Shown here: one piece after another, positions 8,308 to 17,672 of the stretch
Numbering within the stretch: position 1 is the first letter of the stretch
Layout: each line of letters starts with the position of its first letter
Origin: Chloroflexota bacterium
GTDB lineage: Bacteria; Chloroflexota; Dehalococcoidia; Lucifugimonadales; Lucifugimonadaceae
NCBI GenBank assembly: GCA_018650845.1
Contig: JABIFF010000021.1
Coordinates: forward strand, 80,163 to 121,759
Length of the DNA stretch: 41,597 nt
Direction of reading: 5' to 3'
The notes under the pieces: model-generated
Database searches by the model: none
What the model saw: only the letters and a program-made list of their open reading frames with translations
What the model was told of the DNA's origin: nothing
Made by a program: the position numbers and the translations under genes

Positions 8308-9034
8308 ATTCTTCGCGTCCCCGCTCGGCCATCCGAACCAGCAGCATCCCTATCTCGAAAAGCAGCATCACAGGGATCGCAACAATCACCTGAGAAACCG
8401 GGTCCGTAGGCGTCACAGCCGCACCGAAAACAAACGAGATCAAAATCATCCAACGGCGCTTCGTCTTAAGCCAGCCCGAAGTCAAAATTCCGATCTTCGC
8501 CAGCAAGAACATCACGATCGGCAGTTCGAAAATCGTGCCGAGCCAGAAGATAATCCCAACCGTCATCGAAACGATTGAAGCCGCCGTGATAGTCGGCACA
8601 GCCAAACTGCCCTGGAACTGCAACATGAACTCGAACAATCGAGGAATCAGAATCAGGTAGGCGAACGAAGCACCGATGGCAAATGAAATCAGTGAGCCCG
8701 GAATCAAAAAATAAATGTACTTCCGCTCGTTCGACTTCAACCCCGGCTGAAAGAATCTCGACATCTCCCACAAGAAGTAAGGCAGCGCAGCGGTCAAACC
8801 AACCATCACCGCCAGCTTCGCAGCAGCCACCCACGCCTCAGTAAGAGTCAGCTGAATGATATCTCCACCAGCCGCCTCGATTAGCTCACGCGCCTTCGCT
8901 GTGAACTCATTAAAAATCCAGCGGAAGTTGAACACCGCAGCAGCGATAAAAATCACCGCAACTATCGCTACCCGAAAAAGACGACGTTTCAGCTCGTTCA
9001 GATGAGAGAGAACCGACATGGCGTTGTCGTTCAC
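8306..9034 (-). CDS. tatC: Sec-independent translocase subunit TatC
   Basis: The 242-residue protein has six membrane helices. TatC signatures include SHLNELKRRLFR near the N-terminus, the periplasmic LTLTEAWVAAAKLA, FFQPGLKSNERKY, and FGAAVTPTDPVSQ before the last helices. It binds the twin-arginine signal peptide. The GTG start overlaps the tatB stop by 4 bp (GTGA), so translation is coupled; an ATG six codons in is an alternative start. It is the last gene of the reverse operon rlmD-like, maf, tatB, tatC. Confidence 0.95.
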   Translation of the reverse strand: MNDNAMSVLSHLNELKRRLFRVAIVAVIFIAAAVFNFRWIFNEFTAKARELIEAAGGDIIQLTLTEAWVAAAKLAVMVGLTAALPYFLWEMSRFFQPGLKSNERKYIYFLIPGSLISFAIGASFAYLILIPRLFEFMLQFQGSLAVPTITAASIVSMTVGIIFWLGTIFELPIVMFLLAKIGILTSGWLKTKRRWMILISFVFGAAVTPTDPVSQVIVAIPVMLLFEIGMLLVRMAERGREE

Positions 9035-9555
9035 GACGTCACCTCATCGCTCTTGTCCGAGGCACTTTCCTCGGTATCAAGCGTCTCAGATGCACCCGAA
9101 GCCTCAGGTGGTCCAGCCTTCTTAGCAAGACCATCACCGGCATCATCGCCAGACCCGTCAGACTTCGCTCCCGAAATATTCAAATCAGGAATCGAATCTC
9201 GCACGTCAGAATCGACCTGAATAGGTGGCCGACTGAAATTCCAATCGCGCGGTATCGATTTATCGACTACCGCATTTGCACGGCGAATATCATCGGCTAC
9301 CTGATCAATCTTGAGATCATCCTCAAGCGTCTTCACCGTATCTTTGATCCCGTCAGCATCGATCTGCTCTTTGAGATCTTCAAGATCAATCGCCTCGGTA
9401 ATCAGCGTCTGCAGAGTGTCTCGCTGTCGCTTTAGATCGCTGTAAATCTTGCGACCGTCCCGAATGCCCTGAAGCATTCGCTTCGGACCAAGTACGAACA
9501 GCGCGATTGCACCGATAAGAACAACTTCGAGACCACCCATGCCAAAGAAGCTCAT
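9031..9555 (-). CDS. tatB: Sec-independent translocase subunit TatB
   Basis: The 174-residue protein begins MSFFGMGGLEVVLIGAIALFV and then LGPKRM, the typical TatA/B helix-hinge. A long charged amphipathic and coiled region (about 25-90) and a disordered acidic tail follow. Its length, and its place directly before tatC, fit TatB (the receptor partner of TatC) better than TatA; a separate TatA lies on the other strand. It overlaps maf and tatC by 4 bp each. Confidence 0.85.
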   Translation of the reverse strand: MSFFGMGGLEVVLIGAIALFVLGPKRMLQGIRDGRKIYSDLKRQRDTLQTLITEAIDLEDLKEQIDADGIKDTVKTLEDDLKIDQVADDIRRANAVVDKSIPRDWNFSRPPIQVDSDVRDSIPDLNISGAKSDGSGDDAGDGLAKKAGPPEASGASETLDTEESASDKSDEVTS

Positions 9556-10214
9556 TGCTGTCGTTCCATTTCTAGTGGCGAAACGGAAGCAGACGCGCTA
9601 TGACCGGCGCATTCAATTGCACCAGAAATCTCGAATCCAGAACGAACTATAAGTTCACTCGTTGCACACATAGGCAGCCCAACAACGTTCAAATAACACT
9701 CATCGTAACTCGCAACCGGTGCGAAAGAACGATCCTGAATCCCGTAACCACCAGCTTTATCGAACGGTGAACCGGAAGAAACGTACTTCGCAATATCGGC
9801 TGCTTCCAGACTACGGAACTTCACCCAAGTACTCACGTAATTTGTGTGAGTTTCTCCAGCAGGATTTATTACAGCAACCCCAGTAACCACTTCATGCTGA
9901 CGATTATTCAAGCGTTCGAGCATCGCTACGGCCTGTTCAGCAGACTCCGGCTTACCCAAAACCTCATCCTCAAACACCACAATCGTATCGGCACCTAGCA
10001 CGTAACGATTCGGCAACGCTGAAGCTACTGAACGAGCCTTCGCCAGCGCCAACCCCTGCACACCATCTCGTAAGTTGTCGTTCCCCGCAAGAATCGAATC
10101 CTCATCGACATCAGCCGGCACTATTTCAAGTTCAAATCCAGCCTCAGACAAAATCTCAGCCCGCCGCGGCGAACCGCTGGCCAGAACTAAGTTTGTATCT
10201 GATGAAATCGCCAA
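9552..10214 (-). CDS. maf: Maf-family nucleoside triphosphate pyrophosphatase
   Basis: At 220 residues it carries the Maf motifs LASGSPRRAEIL (about 10-21), YVLGADTIV, LGKPES and FDKAGGYGIQD. Maf proteins hydrolyse non-canonical or modified nucleotides (dTTP/UTP or m7GTP type) to monophosphates and are linked to septum arrest. The subfamily cannot be decided here. The start is TTG at 10214, with AGGA inside the end of the upstream gene, 9 bases away. A C-terminal extension of about 25 residues goes beyond the usual Maf length. Confidence 0.92.
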   Translation of the reverse strand: MAISSDTNLVLASGSPRRAEILSEAGFELEIVPADVDEDSILAGNDNLRDGVQGLALAKARSVASALPNRYVLGADTIVVFEDEVLGKPESAEQAVAMLERLNNRQHEVVTGVAVINPAGETHTNYVSTWVKFRSLEAADIAKYVSSGSPFDKAGGYGIQDRSFAPVASYDECYLNVVGLPMCATSELIVRSGFEISGAIECAGHSASASVSPLEMERQQ

Positions 10215-10219
10215 GAAAT

Positions 10220-11485
10220 CTAATCCTGCGATTCCTGAAGAGTAAGCATGCTGATCGTCTCAACGTGACGAGTCTGAGGAAACATATCTACGGGTCGAAG
10301 AATCTCCAACTTGTACATTCCGCCCTGACACAGCAAATCCAAATCACGCCCCATCGCTGCTGGCTCGCATGAAACCATCAAAACCTTCTTAGGCTTCAAC
10401 TTCTTCACCGAATCCAATACGTCCGGATGACAACCAACCCGAGGCGGATCAAGAAGCAGTACGTCAACATCATCCACCAAAGGCCAATCCGCCATCACAT
10501 CTTCGGTCTTACCTTCGATGAACTCAACGTTCGTGACGCCATTCATATTCTGTCCAGCATCTTCAATAGCCGATGCCGATTCCTCGATACCAACTACCTT
10601 TTTCACATACGGCGACATCAGCACTGCGAACACACCAACACCACAGTACGCGTCGACCATCACCTCGGAACCTTGAAGATCTAGAAGCTCACGAACTTCA
10701 TCGACGGCGCGTGAAAGCTGCCCCGTATTCACTTGGAAGAACGATGATGCCGCTACCGTGAAGCAAGAACCACGAACCTCTTCTTCGTAGTGCTGCACAC
10801 CCGTCGCCAGATCTAGACCTGGAATCAACATCTTGGGCTGAACGAGCATCGAATCGGTATTCACCCCAACTCGAATCGACATCTGCGTCTGCCCCTCCAT
10901 CTTGTCTTGAACAAGGGCAATCGTGTCGTTCACCTTCTGATCCATCAGAAGGCATTCTTCGATGCGAACAAACTGGCGAGTCACAGCGTTCTTATACCCA
11001 ACCTGCCCCGCATCTTCGTATTTGCCGATCGTGAAACGGCCGTGATTACGATATCGAAGCCGCTTCTCACTCTCGACAGTCAGGTCGACTTCGAGCCCGG
11101 CAAGCGTTTCGTACTTATCGATCTCTCGCTGAACTCGTTCACGCTTTAATTGCAGTTGATGCCCATACGAAACATGCTGCCACTGACACCCGCTGCACTC
11201 AAGAAAATACTTGCACTCGGGCTCAACACGTTCAGCAGCCGGCTTCAAAACCTGCGCCACCTTTGCAGCGATTCGTTCTGGAAACTTCTTCTGAACTTCA
11301 GCAATCACAACCTCGCCCGGAAGTCCGCCCGAAACAACAACCGGAGCACCATCGATCTCCGTGACCGTATCGCCGGCATCGTTAATTTCGCCAAGAGTAA
11401 TCTCGAAATTATCGCCGGGATTCAGATCAACATGCTCTGTCAGATCCGGGCCGTTATACCGTTGTCGTCGCTTACGTTTCGCCAT
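10220..11485 (-). CDS. TrmA/RlmD-family RNA (uracil-C5)-methyltransferase
   Basis: The 421-residue protein has a basic N-terminus, a TRAM RNA-binding domain (about 15-75), an iron-sulfur cysteine set (C91, C97, C100, C178), the SAM-binding DAYCGVGVF (278-286), DPPRVGC (346-352), the nucleophile Cys373 in VSCEP, and the general base Glu409 in RHVETI. It makes 5-methyluridine in rRNA or tRNA. Which RNA (RlmD, RlmC or TrmFO-independent tRNA type) cannot be read from sequence alone. It is the first gene of the reverse maf-tatB-tatC run; the gap to maf is 5 bp. Confidence 0.92.
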   Translation of the reverse strand: MAKRKRRQRYNGPDLTEHVDLNPGDNFEITLGEINDAGDTVTEIDGAPVVVSGGLPGEVVIAEVQKKFPERIAAKVAQVLKPAAERVEPECKYFLECSGCQWQHVSYGHQLQLKRERVQREIDKYETLAGLEVDLTVESEKRLRYRNHGRFTIGKYEDAGQVGYKNAVTRQFVRIEECLLMDQKVNDTIALVQDKMEGQTQMSIRVGVNTDSMLVQPKMLIPGLDLATGVQHYEEEVRGSCFTVAASSFFQVNTGQLSRAVDEVRELLDLQGSEVMVDAYCGVGVFAVLMSPYVKKVVGIEESASAIEDAGQNMNGVTNVEFIEGKTEDVMADWPLVDDVDVLLLDPPRVGCHPDVLDSVKKLKPKKVLMVSCEPAAMGRDLDLLCQGGMYKLEILRPVDMFPQTRHVETISMLTLQESQD

Positions 11486-11693
11486 TCAGAAATTCTTACC
11501 CAGTACTTGTTTCAATGCCGGTTTCAAACTGAAATATCGCAGTTGAAAAAACACCCTGTCTGTTATTCTGAACTAGTTACTGGGTTTATGTGACACCGTA
11601 TGCATCGTCAGATGCGTCGCCAGATGCAAATAACGAGCAAGTAGAACCGAAATCACATGTTGATTTTGGCCAAATGGAAACAATCTAAAAACA

Positions 11694-12626
11694 TTGGTTT
11701 CTAAGTCAGAACAAACAGGATCTCCTACCGTAGAACGTCGCTTACCCGACTGGTTCAAGGTCAAAGCACCAGGTGGCGAAAGCTTTCTTGAAATTCGCAA
11801 GAAGATCAAAGGCGCCAGCTTAAACACGGTCTGTGAAGAAGCAGCATGCCCAAACATTGGCGAATGCTGGGACCGCGGAACCGCTACATTCATGATCCTC
11901 GGCGACACCTGCACCCGAGCCTGCTCGTACTGCAACGTAAAAACCGGCTGGCCCGGAACAACCGACCCTGCAGAACCTATCCGAGTAGCTTCCACTGTGA
12001 AACAGATGGAACTCAGCTACGCCGTAATCACATCCGTCGACCGAGACGATCTACCCGACTACGGATCTGGAATATTCTCAGAAACCATCTCGCAAGTTCG
12101 ACGAACCACTCCCGATTGCAAAATCGAAGTGCTAATTCCCGATTTCGAAGGTGAACTCGAATCACTCGAACGAGTTGTGAACGCAGGACCGCACGTCCTC
12201 AACCACAACATCGAAACCACCCGACGCGTCTTCAAGAAAGTGCGACCCAGAGGCAACTACGACCTCTCGCTCGAACTTCTGAAGCGGGTAAAAGAGATCA
12301 ATCCGTTCATGCCTTCTAAATCAGGAATGATGGTCGGACTCGGTGAAACCAAACCCGAAATCCTCGACACAATGCAGGATCTTCGCGACGTCGGAACTGA
12401 TCTACTAACGATCGGCCAATACTTGCGCCCTTCGAAGCGACACCACCCGATCATCCGTTTCTACCGACCTGAAGAGTTCAAAGAACTCGAATTGGCAGGA
12501 CTCGAAATGGGATTCAAGCACGTCGCATCCGGTCCGCTAGTACGAAGTTCGTATCACGCCGACGATCAGCACAACGCTGCCATCGACAAAATCCTCGACT
12601 CCGCAAACACCCAAACTAAAAGTTAA
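11694..12626 (+). CDS. lipA: Lipoyl synthase (radical SAM)
   Basis: The 310-residue protein has both LipA cluster motifs: the auxiliary cluster C47-x4-C52-x5-C58 (CEEAACPNIGEC) and the radical-SAM C73-x3-C77-x2-C80 (CTRACSYC). The C-terminal RSSYHAD supplies the conserved Ser. It inserts two sulfurs into octanoyl chains on E2/GcvH proteins. The only usable start is TTG 11694: a stop lies in frame at 11661 and no ATG follows before conserved sequence. GGA at 11676 is rather far for a ribosome site. It is followed 3 bp later by rsmI. Confidence 0.95.
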   Translation: MVSKSEQTGSPTVERRLPDWFKVKAPGGESFLEIRKKIKGASLNTVCEEAACPNIGECWDRGTATFMILGDTCTRACSYCNVKTGWPGTTDPAEPIRVASTVKQMELSYAVITSVDRDDLPDYGSGIFSETISQVRRTTPDCKIEVLIPDFEGELESLERVVNAGPHVLNHNIETTRRVFKKVRPRGNYDLSLELLKRVKEINPFMPSKSGMMVGLGETKPEILDTMQDLRDVGTDLLTIGQYLRPSKRHHPIIRFYRPEEFKELELAGLEMGFKHVASGPLVRSSYHADDQHNAAIDKILDSANTQTKS

Positions 12627-12629
12627 ACA

Positions 12630-13448
12630 GTGTCGACCCTCTACGTCGTCGCCACCCCAATCGGAAATCTCTCCGACCTCACAACACGCGCCGTCGAAAC
12701 ACTCTCAGCCGTATCGACTGTCGCTGCTGAAGACACACGAGTCACACGCAAGCTCCTCAATCACCTCGGCATATCTCCTCAACTAGAAAGCCTTCACGCA
12801 CACACCACTCCTGAACGACTCGCAGCACTTATAGAAAAACTCAACAACGGCGATATGGCAGTCGTAAGTGATGCAGGAACACCAGGAATCAGTGACCCCG
12901 GATCAGCGCTCGTTGCCGCAGCCATCGAAGCCGGGCACGAAGCAATCCCACTACCCGGCCCATCCGCAATAGTCGCTGCACTCTCAGTAACAGGCTGGTC
13001 GTTCGATCGATTCCTCTTCCTAGGATTCCTACCTCGCAAGAAGAACGAACAACTCGCAACACTCGAAAGCGCAGCCAGCGAACCCGGTCCCGTAGTCGCT
13101 TACGAATCACCTCACCGAATCAAAGCCACCCTCGCCAACATCGAAAAACAATTTCCTGAACGACAACTCGTCATCTGCCGAGAACTAACAAAGCTCTACG
13201 AAGAAACGTTCCGAGGCACCGCTACTCAAGCCTTAACCCACTTCAAAGAGCCACGAGGCGAGTTCGTCCTAGTGATCGAAGGCGCTGGCGACATACCCAA
13301 AACAGAAATCACTGACGAAGAGATCACAAAAACTCTCGAAAACCTCAAAGCTGAAGGCATTCAGGGTCGAACTCTGGTCGAACAGACAGTTGAACTCACC
13401 GGAGCACCGAAAAAACGCGTCTACCGCCTCTCACTAAGCAGCAAATAA
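12630..13448 (+). CDS. rsmI: 16S rRNA (cytidine1402-2'-O)-methyltransferase
   Basis: The 272-residue protein is a tetrapyrrole-methylase-fold enzyme with all RsmI landmarks: VVATPIGNLSDLT, AAEDTRVTRKLLNHL, VVSDAGTPGISDPG, PLPGPSAIVAAL, FLFLGFLPRK and VICRELTKLYEE. It methylates C1402 in the ribosomal decoding centre. The start is GTG 12630, three bases after the lipA stop, so the two are cotranscribed. Confidence 0.95.
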   Translation: MSTLYVVATPIGNLSDLTTRAVETLSAVSTVAAEDTRVTRKLLNHLGISPQLESLHAHTTPERLAALIEKLNNGDMAVVSDAGTPGISDPGSALVAAAIEAGHEAIPLPGPSAIVAALSVTGWSFDRFLFLGFLPRKKNEQLATLESAASEPGPVVAYESPHRIKATLANIEKQFPERQLVICRELTKLYEETFRGTATQALTHFKEPRGEFVLVIEGAGDIPKTEITDEEITKTLENLKAEGIQGRTLVEQTVELTGAPKKRVYRLSLSSK

Positions 13449-13521
13449 CGCCTGCCAGATAGTAAAAAACACTCCCTCAGGAATCATCACAAAAACACCC
13501 TGATTCCAACTCGTCCATAGC

Positions 13522-13527
13522 TATAAT
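13522..13527 (+). promoter_or_regulatory. Likely -10 element for metG
   Basis: A perfect TATAAT hexamer lies in the 174-bp gap before metG. No convincing -35 is seen 16-18 bp upstream. The predicted leader would be about 90 bases, and I see no T-box motifs in it. Confidence 0.4.
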
Positions 13528-13622
13528 GAATCTCTGCCAAAATCGCTCTCGGCACCCGTAAAGTCGGCAGTCCCAAAATACCTGCCCACCCAATCCCACT
13601 AGTCGTAAACCGGAAATCTCAC

Positions 13623-15302
13623 TTGTCCCGCAAAATTCTTGTCGCCGTCGCTTGGCCGTATGTAAACGGCGAACCCCACCTCGGTCACATCGCGGGCATG
13701 AACGTTCCAGCCGACATTTTCGCTCGATTCCACCGAATCATTGGCAACGAAGTCGCCATGGTTTCCGGCTCCGATATGCACGGCACTCCGATGATGCTCC
13801 GAGCCGAAGAAGAAGGCACCACGCCGGAAGCAGTAGCAGGACGATTCCACGAAATCTGGGCAAAGTCTCATGCCGACATGGGCTTCTCGTTCGATCTGTA
13901 CACCCACACTCACACCGATCAACACCGTGATGTGGTTCACGATCTTTTCAACACGATCAAAGAGAAGGGCTTTCTGGTTGAAGAAACACAGTCAATGCCA
14001 TTCTCCGAATCGCAACAGCGTTACCTATCCGATCGATTCGTCGAAGGCACATGCCCCCACTGCGATTTCGAAAGCGCACGTGGCGACCAGTGCGATAACT
14101 GTGGCCGAACACTCGACGCCGAAGATCTGATCGACATCCGTTCAAAACGTGATGGTTCGCAACTTATATTCAAAGACACCACACACCAGATGTTCACTCT
14201 CGGCTCGTTCCAAGAGCAACTCGAAGAGTGGGTCGCCAGCAGAACTGACTGGCGACAAAACGTCCGAAACCAAACCCTCGGAATGCTCCGTGAAGGACTA
14301 CGCAGTCGCGCAATGACACGCGACATCGACTGGGGTGTCACAGTCCCTCTCGAAGGCTACGAAAACAAGCGTTTTTACGTTTGGTTCGAAGCCGTCATGG
14401 GCTACCTCTCCGCCACCAAAGCATGGGCAGAAAACCAGGGAACTCCCGACGAGTGGAAAAAGTTCTGGGTCGACCCCGATGGCGAAACCTACTACTTCCA
14501 GGGCAAAGACAACGTCCCGTTCCACACCATCATCTGGCCTGCGATTCTCATGGGCTACGGCGGACTTAACCTCCCGACAGATGTGGTCGCAAACGAATAT
14601 CTAAATCTAGGCGGAGCCGACTTCTCAAAAAGCCGCGGCAACGCTGTCTGGGTCCCCGACTTCCTCTCGAGATACGAAGCCGACCCTCTTCGCTACTACC
14701 TAGCATCGATCATGCCCGAATCATCTGACTCTGAATTCACTTGGGCCGGATTCCACGCTGCAAACAACAACGAACTCGTCGCCACGTTCGGCAACTTCGT
14801 GCATCGCGTCCTCACAATCACAACTCGTAACTTCGACGACGCAGTGCCAACGCCCGGCGACCTCGACAATGACGACAAAGCTGCTCTCGAAGCTTGCGAT
14901 GTCGCACTCAAAGAAGTCGCCGAAGCAGTCGAAGCCCGCCGATTCCGAGACGGTCTCCGAGCAGCAATGCGCCTAGCGCGCCACGGCAATCAATACGTCG
15001 ATGCCAAAGAACCGTGGAAGGTCGTAAAAACTGACAAAGAAGCCGCAGGTACTGCGCTTTGGGTCGGACTCAACGTAATTTCTACGCTCAGAACTGTCTT
15101 CTACCCATACCTTCCAACATCTGCTGAGAAGATTCACAGTATGCTGTTCAGCGCGGATGCTGAAGACTCAAACGTATTGGCCGATGGCTGGAAACGAAGA
15201 GAAATCGTTCCCGGAGCACCAATCGAGAAGCCAACGCCCTTGTTCCGCAAGCTCGATGACTCGATAATTGAAGAAGAAAACGCACGACTCTCTGGCGAAT
15301 AG
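13623..15302 (+). CDS. metG: Methionyl-tRNA synthetase
   Basis: At 559 residues it is a class I synthetase: PYVNGEPHLGH (12-22, HIGH motif), a zinc knuckle C144-x2-C147-x9-C157-x2-C160, WFEAVMGYLSA, YFQGKDNVPFH and the KMSKS-type loop FSKSRGN (334-340), where KM is replaced by DF. The anticodon-binding helical domain is present. No C-terminal tRNA-binding (EMAP-like) extension follows. It charges tRNA-Met. The start is TTG 13623 and no other start precedes the conserved KILVAVAWPYVNG. Confidence 0.95.
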   Translation: MSRKILVAVAWPYVNGEPHLGHIAGMNVPADIFARFHRIIGNEVAMVSGSDMHGTPMMLRAEEEGTTPEAVAGRFHEIWAKSHADMGFSFDLYTHTHTDQHRDVVHDLFNTIKEKGFLVEETQSMPFSESQQRYLSDRFVEGTCPHCDFESARGDQCDNCGRTLDAEDLIDIRSKRDGSQLIFKDTTHQMFTLGSFQEQLEEWVASRTDWRQNVRNQTLGMLREGLRSRAMTRDIDWGVTVPLEGYENKRFYVWFEAVMGYLSATKAWAENQGTPDEWKKFWVDPDGETYYFQGKDNVPFHTIIWPAILMGYGGLNLPTDVVANEYLNLGGADFSKSRGNAVWVPDFLSRYEADPLRYYLASIMPESSDSEFTWAGFHAANNNELVATFGNFVHRVLTITTRNFDDAVPTPGDLDNDDKAALEACDVALKEVAEAVEARRFRDGLRAAMRLARHGNQYVDAKEPWKVVKTDKEAAGTALWVGLNVISTLRTVFYPYLPTSAEKIHSMLFSADAEDSNVLADGWKRREIVPGAPIEKPTPLFRKLDDSIIEEENARLSGE

Positions 15303-15335
15303 AGTCAACGAACTCAGGACCGTCTTAGAAAATTC

Positions 15336-16340
15336 ATGGTTGAAGCAATCACACAAGAAAGCATTTACGAACCGGTCGCCGACGACCTGCAATCCGTGAT
15401 TGCCGAAATTGCAACGATCGCCGACCGTGCTCCTGAGAATGCGCCCGAACAAGCAGCCGATCTCGATGCCCAGCTCGGTCACGTACTAGCCACCCCCGGC
15501 AAACGTGTTCGCCCAGCACTAACCCTCCTCGCCTCACGCCTTTTCGGTGAAGGCCGTGGCGAAATGCCAATCAAAATGGCAACCGCTGTCGAATTACTGC
15601 ATATCGCAACCCTCGTTCACGACGATACCGTCGATCATGCGGACACCCGACGTGGCCACCAAACCGCCAGCAAGCTTTGGGGCCGCAACGTTGCTGTCCT
15701 CATCGGCGACTTCGTGTTCGCAACATCAGCAATGTACGTCTGCGACACCAACAATGTTCGATTAGTTCGACGCTTTGCCGAAACGATCACCGAACTTGCC
15801 CGCGGCGAACTGAACGAAATCTACACAGCCTGGCAACCCGGCGTTCCACTCACCGATTACAACCAACGCATCTACGACAAAACCGCCTCACTCTTCTGCA
15901 CAGCAGCTGAAAGCGGAGCAGTGCTTGGCGGCGGCGATGAAGCATCAGTCAAGAACGTTCGGGACTACGGCTACAACATCGGTATGGCGTATCAGGTCTA
16001 CGACGACCTGCTCGACTACAGCTCAACGAGCGAAGAGCTAGGCAAGCCAGCAGGACACGATCTCGGCGAAGGAATTCTCACCCTCCCTGCGATCATCGCA
16101 GCAGAAAATGGTGCGTCCGAAGAAATCCTCGCCCTGCTAAACGCTCCCGAAGAAGCCCGAGACGATCTACTGCCGGCCGCAGTTGAAGCAATCAAGCAAA
16201 CCGGCGCACTCGATGAAACTCTCAAAGTAGCCACCGACTACATCGACGCGGCAGTACGTTCGCTCGATGGAATCCCAGCTTCCGAATCACTCGATTCGCT
16301 ACTGTCCCTCGCCGAGTACGTTCAGACTCGCAACTACTAG
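15336..16340 (+). CDS. Long-chain trans-polyprenyl diphosphate synthase
   Basis: The 334-residue prenyl transferase has GKRVRPAL (55-62), the first Asp-rich motif DDTVD (96-100) followed by RRG, and the second motif YQVYDDLLDYS. The residue five positions before the first motif is a small Ala (A91), which in this family allows long products (C30 or more), so the likely role is the quinone side chain rather than FPP or GGPP. Exact chain length cannot be read from sequence. It starts 33 bp after metG and is followed 6 bp later by nth. Confidence 0.9.
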   Translation: MVEAITQESIYEPVADDLQSVIAEIATIADRAPENAPEQAADLDAQLGHVLATPGKRVRPALTLLASRLFGEGRGEMPIKMATAVELLHIATLVHDDTVDHADTRRGHQTASKLWGRNVAVLIGDFVFATSAMYVCDTNNVRLVRRFAETITELARGELNEIYTAWQPGVPLTDYNQRIYDKTASLFCTAAESGAVLGGGDEASVKNVRDYGYNIGMAYQVYDDLLDYSSTSEELGKPAGHDLGEGILTLPAIIAAENGASEEILALLNAPEEARDDLLPAAVEAIKQTGALDETLKVATDYIDAAVRSLDGIPASESLDSLLSLAEYVQTRNY

Positions 16341-16346
16341 GCGACC

Positions 16347-17054
16347 ATGCCTTCACGGTCACCCAAACGATCCAACGCGGCAAATAAGCGCGAACCAACT
16401 CTCGCGCCCGAACTCGTAAAAGTACGACTCGAATCCGTCTACGGACCAATCGAGTGGCGACCTCGAATGATCGCCATCGACGAGCTGATCTTCACCGTTC
16501 TCACGCAGAACACTTCCGACCTCAACGCCGAACGCGCCTACGACACCCTTCGCAAATCCCTCCCCACTTGGGGACAAGTGATTGAAGCCGAAACAGAAAG
16601 AGTCGCCGAACTAATCAAACACGGCGGACTCTCGAATCAGAAGTCAGTACGCATACAGAAAATCCTCGTTGAAATCTTAAAACGCATCGGTCACTTTGAT
16701 CTCGAATTTCTAGCAGCTAAGCCGCTAGAAGAAACTCGTGAATGGTTCACATCCCTACCCGGCGTCGGACCCAAAACCGCAGCTGTCGTAATGGCGTTCT
16801 CGCTTCGAATGCCAGCCTTCCCGGTCGACACTCACATCCACCGAGTATCAAAACGACTGGGCCTAATCGAAGCAAAAACAACCGCCGACCAAGCACACCC
16901 GATCATGGAAGAAATGATCCCAGAAGACGACCGCTACGACATGCACGTTCTTCTAATCACCCACGGCCGCCAAATCTGCAAAGCCCGCACCGCCCAATGC
17001 CCCCGCTGTCCCCTAAACAAAGAATGCCCAGCGAGTACAGCTAACGAGACATAA
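16347..17054 (+). CDS. nth: Endonuclease III (DNA glycosylase/AP lyase)
   Basis: The 235-residue protein has the HhH-GPD core LPGVGPKTAAVV (137-148) with catalytic Lys143, and PVDTHIHRV (159-167) with catalytic Asp161. The [4Fe-4S] loop has the exact spacing C211-x6-C218-x2-C221-x5-C227. It removes oxidised pyrimidines and nicks the abasic site. A basic N-terminal extension of about 20 residues is present. It starts 6 bp after the prenyl synthase gene and ends the forward run begun by lipA. Confidence 0.94.
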   Translation: MPSRSPKRSNAANKREPTLAPELVKVRLESVYGPIEWRPRMIAIDELIFTVLTQNTSDLNAERAYDTLRKSLPTWGQVIEAETERVAELIKHGGLSNQKSVRIQKILVEILKRIGHFDLEFLAAKPLEETREWFTSLPGVGPKTAAVVMAFSLRMPAFPVDTHIHRVSKRLGLIEAKTTADQAHPIMEEMIPEDDRYDMHVLLITHGRQICKARTAQCPRCPLNKECPASTANET

Positions 17055-17065
17055 ACCTTGCCCGT

Positions 17066-17092
17066 TGTCATTCTGAACTCGATTCAGAATCA
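17066..17092 (+). repeat. Dispersed palindromic repeat, family A copy 3
   Basis: ATTCTGAA (17070-17077) pairs perfectly with TTCAGAAT (17083-17090), preceded by GTTGTC. Compared with copy 1, the third base pair is T-A instead of C-G. It sits directly after nth in a 228-bp gap that otherwise shows only a weak possible tRNA promoter (TTTACA at 17207). Confidence 0.8.
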
Positions 17093-17282
17093 GCCAACAA
17101 ACGCTCCCACCCATCGACCTCGCAACAATCGCCCCCACGCCTCGAATACATACCCAGTAAAAAAACACCAATCCAGCCAAAATTGGTAGCCTCCACAAAT
17201 CGCCGTTTTACAAACTCTGCGGTATGCTGATATTTAGTGCTTAAAACGTGCGGCGCCTAGAAGCGACCCACTCACCACGCAC

Positions 17283-17357
17283 GGCCTCGTCGTCCAGCGG
17301 TTAGGACACAGCCCTTTCAAGGCTGAGACCGGAGTTCGATTCTCCGCGGGGCTACCA
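17283..17357 (+). tRNA. tRNA-Glu (anticodon UUC)
   Basis: A full cloverleaf of 75 nt includes the encoded CCA. Acceptor stem GGCCTCG/CGGGGCT has a G-U first pair; the D stem is GTCC/GGAC; the anticodon stem CAGCC/GGCTG has loop CTTTCAA (anticodon TTC); the T stem CGGAG/CTCCG has loop TTCGATT. The discriminator is A. The gene is followed 10 bases later by a strong terminator. Confidence 0.95.
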
Positions 17358-17367
17358 TCTGAAACTT

Positions 17368-17400
17368 AAAAAGACCTCGCATCATGCGGGGTCTTTTTTT
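17368..17400 (+). terminator. Rho-independent terminator of tRNA-Glu
   Basis: GACCTCGCA pairs with TGCGGGGTC over a TCA loop (one G-U pair). An A run precedes it and seven T's follow. This is the clearest intrinsic terminator in the window. Confidence 0.9.
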
Positions 17401-17537
17401 ATGCCTAAATCCTCGACAACCACCCCGTTCAGGCATACGATTCCGCCATATAAGTCACCTCAGCGATACTGATGTTTGGTGGCTCTCCAATAACAACCAC
17501 AACCGCACGCCAATATCCACCAACTTCACCAATCCGT

Positions 17538-17660
17538 CCTCCCTCCTTCGGGAGGGAGTTAGAGGGTGGGTAGATTGCAGCTCGGAGCCGAGTCATTTGA
17601 TGACGAGCGCGACTAAACGAGATTGCAGCGGCGACCAAGTCACGACAGTGACGCCCGGAG
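17538..17660 (+). repeat. Composite palindromic repeat, family D copy 1
   Basis: Three hairpins in order: CTCCCTCC-TTCG-GGAGGGAG (17539-17558, with a UUCG tetraloop), GTCAT-TTG-ATGAC (17592-17604) and GTCAC-GACA-GTGAC (17639-17652). Between them lie the family's conserved links AGTTAGAGG, GATTGCAGC and ACGAGCGCGACTAA. The element ends in CGCCCGGAG, 12 bases before the TTG start of the dehydratase gene, so it seems to supply that gene's ribosome binding site. Confidence 0.85.
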
Positions 17661-17672
17661 CAAATCAAGCCC

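Noticed and set aside
13528..13622. T-box or other riboswitch before metG
   Set aside because: No T-box core, no specifier/antiterminator pair and no terminator hairpin in the leader.
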